From Methanocella_A sp035319305 (GTDB taxonomy: Archaea; Halobacteriota; Methanocellia; Methanocellales; Methanocellaceae), in the NCBI GenBank assembly GCA_035319305.1, contig DATHCY010000172.1, positions 1 to 6,797 of the forward strand: a stretch of 6,797 bases of DNA, in the 5' to 3' direction. The notes beneath the pieces are model-generated. The model was not told the DNA's origin. It saw nothing but the letters and a program-made list of their open reading frames with translations, and ran no database searches. Made by a program: the position numbers and the translations under genes. Of the stretch, positions 4,276 through 6,797 are shown piece by piece (positions within the stretch are counted from its first letter, which is position 1; the number at the start of each line of letters is the position of its first letter).

Positions 4276-6252
4276 GTGGATTTATCCCTCTTCAGCAGTA
4301 TCAGCATCTTGCTAGCATTCGCAATCCTGATCCTGCTCCTATGCTACCGGTTCAAGATACCGGAAATTATAGGGTTGCTGGTGACTGGCGTTCTTGCCGG
4401 TCCCTATGTATTCGGGGTATTCAGCAATACCGGGGAGATCGAGTCGTTTGCCGAGATCGGCGTCGTACTGCTGCTATTCACCATTGGAATGGAGTTCTCA
4501 TTCAAGAACCTGGTTGAACTGAAACGGGAATTCCTGATCGGAGGCTCCCTTCAGGTGCTGTTCACGCTCGCCGCCGGAGTTATCACGACCACGCTACTGG
4601 GCGTATCCTTTAAAACAGCTATCATCGCCGGTTTTCTGTTATCGCTGAGCAGTACCGTCATCGTGCTGAGGCTGCTGCAGGAGCATAACGAGCTGGAGAG
4701 CCCGCACGGCCGGATTATTCTAGGGGTGTTGATCTTCCAGGATGTAGCGGCCGTCCCGATGATGCTGGCTATACCGTTCCTGACAGGAAACGCGGGCAAT
4801 CTGACTGGGTCCATACCGTTGCTGCTGGCCGGGATTGTTGGAGTCATCGCTCTGGTGATCATTGGCACTGTATGGATCGTGCCCCGGGTTCTGTACCGAG
4901 CGGCCAGCACCAGAAGCCATGAGCTGTTCCTGCTTAGCGTGGTGGTGATATGCCTGGCGATGGCCTGGCTGACGTCCAGCATCGGTCTTTCGCTCGCCCT
5001 CGGCGCGTTCCTGGCGGGGCTCATCATTTCCGAATCACAATATAGCTATCAGGCGCTGGGCGGCATCCTTCCCTTCCGCTATGTCTTTACGAGCTTTTTC
5101 TTCGTGTCTATAGGCATGCTGCTGGATGTGAACTTCTTACTATCCCATCCCCTCGTCATCTTGGCCGCGGTCGCCACCATACTCCTGATTAAGGCGGTAA
5201 TGGCCGGCGGCGCCACCTACATACTGGGATACCCGGCCAGGACGATCGTAGCAGTCGGGCTGGCTCTATCGCAGGTGGGCGAATTTTCGTTTATCCTATC
5301 GAAGATCGGTGTGGATGGGGGCTTGTTGAATGCAGGCCAGTACCAGCTATTCCTGGCGGCCTCGATCCTTACCATGGCGATCACCCCCCTCCTAATATCG
5401 GCTTCGCCCCGGATGTCAGGTCTGCTGTACCGACTGCCGCTGCCGGAACGTCTGCTGGCTGCCCCGTGCCGTACTAGCCCGGAAAAATTCAGCTTGAAAG
5501 ATCACCTGGTGATCATCGGCTACGGGCTTAACGGTCGCAACGTCTCCAGGGCTGCAAAGTCGGCAAAGGTACCTTACGTGATCATAGAGATGAACCCAGA
5601 TACCGTGGCCAGGGAGAAGCTGAAGGGCGAGCCGATCTTCTTTGGCGACGCCGCGAACGATAAGGTGCTGGAGTATGCCAGCGTAAGCGAAGCCCGTGTC
5701 ATCGTTGTCGCGATATCGGATGTTTCTGCCACCCACAGGATCATCTCCGCTATCCGGAGCTTCAACTCCAGGATCCACATCATCGTGAGGGCTAGGTATA
5801 CCAAGGAAATGGGACTGCTGTATGCGCTGGGGGCAAACGAGGTAATCCCCGAGGAGTTCGAGACATCAGTAGAAATATTCGCCCGAGTCTTGAAAAAGTA
5901 CCTGGTTCCCAGGCAGAACATCGATGCCATCATTTCGGAACTGCGCTCCGAAAACTACGAGGTGCTCAGGCGCCCGGCCAGGGGCTACTCCCTGAACGAC
6001 TTGAAGACGCCGCTGTCTGACGTGGAGATCAGTACCATACAAATCACCGGAAAAATGCCCGTCTGCGAAAGGTCGTTCAGCGATCTCGATCTACGCAAAA
6101 AATTCGGGATCACAGTCCTGCTGGTTCAGCGCGGCAGCGAAACGATCTATAACCCTGACGCCGATACGTGCTTGCATCCCGGGGACACAGTTTTCATGTT
6201 CGGCACGCCTGACCAGTTGCTGGACGCTATGAGCCTGTTCAGCGACGCGTAG
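4276..6252 (+). CDS. KefB/CPA2-type cation:proton antiporter with fused RCK domains
   Basis: A 658-residue inner-membrane protein. Residues 1-380 form the multi-span Na+/H+ exchanger-type domain, with hydrophobic segments near 7-24, 31-50, 58-76, 88-110, 114-135, 147-170, 180-202, 215-235, 238-252, 268-285, 292-315, 322-345 and 355-375. The CPA2 signature LIFQDVAAVP carries the conserved Q155-D156 pair used for ion/proton exchange. STVIVLRLL (126-134) is also typical. A cytoplasmic Rossmann-fold RCK/TrkA-N domain follows (about 408-530): G415-x-G417-x2-G420 in IGYGLNGRN, E438 at the end of the second strand, and FGDAA (456-460), indicating NAD(H) or another nucleotide. A TrkA-C domain (about 572-658) ends in LHPGDTVFMFGTPDQL. 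The protein likely exchanges K+ or Na+ for protons under nucleotide control; which cation cannot be read from sequence. The start is GTG behind AGGTGAT. A long inverted repeat begins 2 nt after the stop codon. Confidence 0.95.
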   Translation: MDLSLFSSISILLAFAILILLLCYRFKIPEIIGLLVTGVLAGPYVFGVFSNTGEIESFAEIGVVLLLFTIGMEFSFKNLVELKREFLIGGSLQVLFTLAAGVITTTLLGVSFKTAIIAGFLLSLSSTVIVLRLLQEHNELESPHGRIILGVLIFQDVAAVPMMLAIPFLTGNAGNLTGSIPLLLAGIVGVIALVIIGTVWIVPRVLYRAASTRSHELFLLSVVVICLAMAWLTSSIGLSLALGAFLAGLIISESQYSYQALGGILPFRYVFTSFFFVSIGMLLDVNFLLSHPLVILAAVATILLIKAVMAGGATYILGYPARTIVAVGLALSQVGEFSFILSKIGVDGGLLNAGQYQLFLAASILTMAITPLLISASPRMSGLLYRLPLPERLLAAPCRTSPEKFSLKDHLVIIGYGLNGRNVSRAAKSAKVPYVIIEMNPDTVAREKLKGEPIFFGDAANDKVLEYASVSEARVIVVAISDVSATHRIISAIRSFNSRIHIIVRARYTKEMGLLYALGANEVIPEEFETSVEIFARVLKKYLVPRQNIDAIISELRSENYEVLRRPARGYSLNDLKTPLSDVEISTIQITGKMPVCERSFSDLDLRKKFGITVLLVQRGSETIYNPDADTCLHPGDTVFMFGTPDQLLDAMSLFSDA

Positions 6253-6253
6253 A

Positions 6254-6337
6254 ACTTGTCTCGATTTCACTGTAGAATTCTAACTGACCCCGAATAACCC
6301 CCCTTGGCCGGCCTAAAACAGTAGAATCGAGACAAGT
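6254..6337. repeat. 84-bp long inverted repeat right after the antiporter stop codon
   Basis: ACTTGTCTCGATT (6254-6266) and AATCGAGACAAGT (6325-6337) are exact 13-bp reverse complements. After a wobble and one mismatch the arms continue with ACTGT (6269-6273) and ACAGT (6318-6322), for about 20 positions in total, around a 44-nt loop. The loop side holds the perfect palindromes TAGAATTCTA (6273-6282) and GGCCGGCC (6306-6313). No T-run closes the stem, so it is an atypical terminator. It could be a 3'-end-stabilising or processing structure of the antiporter mRNA, a structured RNA, or a miniature inverted-repeat element. I see no clear target-site duplication. Confidence 0.65.
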
Positions 6338-6394
6338 CCTCTCAGGGGCGGCTTTTCGGTGTTAATCTCGAGGAAAATCATAGCAGGTGGTTTC

Positions 6395-6451
6395 ATGGTG
6401 ACGATCGCTGTGCCTGCAACGGTCATATACAGAAGCCTATCCTATAAATAG
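6395..6451 (+). CDS. Possible 18-residue mini-ORF upstream of trkA
   Basis: ATG to TAG encodes MVTIAVPATVIYRSLSYK behind AGGTGG (6385-6390) with a 4-nt spacing. The stop codon lies inside the TATAAATAG box of the following gene. It matches nothing I recognise, and the ribosome-binding site is the only support. It is most likely chance, but it mirrors the arrangement at 3835-3900. Confidence 0.18.
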   Translation: MVTIAVPATVIYRSLSYK

Positions 6452-6458
6452 GATTGGC
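6435..6458 (+). promoter_or_regulatory. trkA-like gene promoter: TATA box inside a 24-bp near-perfect palindrome
   Basis: CTATAAATAG (6442-6451) is an excellent archaeal TATA box. About 25 nt downstream gives a start near 6472 and a leader of about 24 nt to the TTG at 6496. The box is centred in a palindrome: ATCCTAT (6439-6445) and ATAGGAT (6448-6454) are exact reverse complements around AA. One mismatch further out, GCC (6435-6437) pairs with GGC (6456-6458), giving 10 of 11 matched positions per arm. A dimeric protein bound here would compete directly with TBP. Confidence 0.65.
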
Positions 6459-6483
6459 GCGTTTAAGGTTTGTTTACTCTATC

Positions 6484-6490
6484 GAGGGTG
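6484..6490 (+). promoter_or_regulatory. Ribosome-binding site of the trkA-like gene
   Basis: GAGGGTG ends 5 nt before the TTG at 6496. Together with the alignment of the first beta strand to that codon, it supports the TTG as the start. Confidence 0.5.
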
Positions 6491-6495
6491 TACTG

Positions 6496-6797
6496 TTGTA
6501 TATCATCATTATCGGTCTGGGCGGCATCGGCCAGAACCTGGCTCGGATCGCTGTTTCTGAAAAGCACAATGTCGTCGTCATCGATGTCGATCACGCTAGA
6601 TGCCAGGACATCGCGGCCAAGTATGACCTTATTAGTATACCGGGCGACGCGACGTCAGCGACCGTTCTGGAAGAGGCTGGGATCGTCGGGGCGGACAGCG
6701 TCATATGCACCACAGGCAGCGACGCGGTCAACCTCTTGGTCACGATGCAGGCCAAGGAAAAAGGGGTCAGGCACCTGACGACGATCGTCAACGAGCC
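6496..6797 (+). CDS. trkA: TrkA/RCK-type NAD-binding regulatory subunit (N-terminal part; runs off the right edge)
   Basis: A 100-residue open start of a TrkA-N (RCK) protein, the cytoplasmic nucleotide-sensing subunit that gates K+ uptake systems such as TrkH/KtrB or K+ channels. The Rossmann fold is clear: beta strand YIIIIGLGGIGQNLA with G7-x-G9-x2-G12 (G10 also present), D30 in VVVIDVD at the end of the second strand to hold the ribose of NAD(H), then IPGDATSATVLEEAG (48-62) and VICTTGSDAVNLL (69-81), both typical of TrkA. The start is TTG, because no ATG or GTG in this frame gives a complete first strand and GAGGGTG lies 5 nt upstream. A longer frame in another phase over the same DNA (from 6470) is a shadow. 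The gene is separated from the antiporter by 243 bp with its own promoter. Its membrane partner is not in the window, so assignment as TrkA rather than another RCK protein is provisional. Confidence 0.88.
   Translation, partial: MYIIIIGLGGIGQNLARIAVSEKHNVVVIDVDHARCQDIAAKYDLISIPGDATSATVLEEAGIVGADSVICTTGSDAVNLLVTMQAKEKGVRHLTTIVNE

Noticed and set aside
4551..5027. 158-codon minus-strand frame
   Set aside because: Antisense to the membrane domain of the KefB-type antiporter; the composition is that expected from reverse-reading hydrophobic codons and no domain is visible.
6254..6337. Insertion sequence remnant
   Set aside because: The arms look like terminal inverted repeats, but there is no transposase fragment and no clear target duplication, so only the repeat itself is reported.
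6470..6778. 102-codon plus-strand frame starting at TTG 6470
   Set aside because: Out of phase with the TrkA-N frame starting at 6496, whose Rossmann motifs are unmistakable; the longer frame gives a serine/arginine-rich product with no recognisable motif.

Overview
The window looks archaeal and chromosomal, most likely from a moderately GC-rich methanogen-like euryarchaeon. The proline--tRNA ligase is the short archaeal/eukaryotic type with a C-terminal cysteine cluster and terminal tyrosine. Several genes start with GTG or TTG behind GGTG/AGGTGA ribosome-binding sites. TTAAATA- or TATAAATA-type TATA boxes lie about 25-35 bp upstream of mapped or predicted starts. Methanocellales would fit, but the sequence alone does not prove the lineage.

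Layout. The left end (1-1875) is on the minus strand: proS, followed 19 bp later by the 5' part of a small uncharacterised gene that runs off the left edge. This gene has a C-x-C-x4-C cluster and a WSDF motif and is more AT-rich than the rest. Everything to the right is on the plus strand. A divergent intergenic region (1876-2140) carries the proS promoter and several short perfect palindromes. Next come two tandem pirin-family genes (2141-2860 and 2985-3725). The first keeps all four cupin metal ligands. The second has lost three of them. Then follow a 76-residue stand-alone RAM (Lrp/AsnC effector-binding) protein (3930-4160), a 658-residue KefB/CPA2-type cation:proton antiporter with fused RCK domains (4276-6252), and the 5' part of a stand-alone TrkA/RCK-type NAD-binding regulatory subunit (6496 to the right edge).

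How the parts may work together. The right half is a small ion-homeostasis and ligand-sensing cluster: an RCK-gated antiporter, a separate RCK subunit and a RAM-domain sensor. Each has its own intergenic region, so they are probably separate transcription units. The non-coding DNA between them is unusually structured. There is a perfect 14-bp palindrome just before the kef ribosome-binding site, an 84-bp long inverted repeat right after the kef stop codon, and an imperfect 24-bp palindrome centred exactly on the trkA TATA box. The clearest candidates for something undescribed are the tandem pirin pair with one metal-less member, the TATA-centred palindrome, and the partial CxCx4C gene. No CRISPR array, tRNA, rRNA or intact transposable element was seen.
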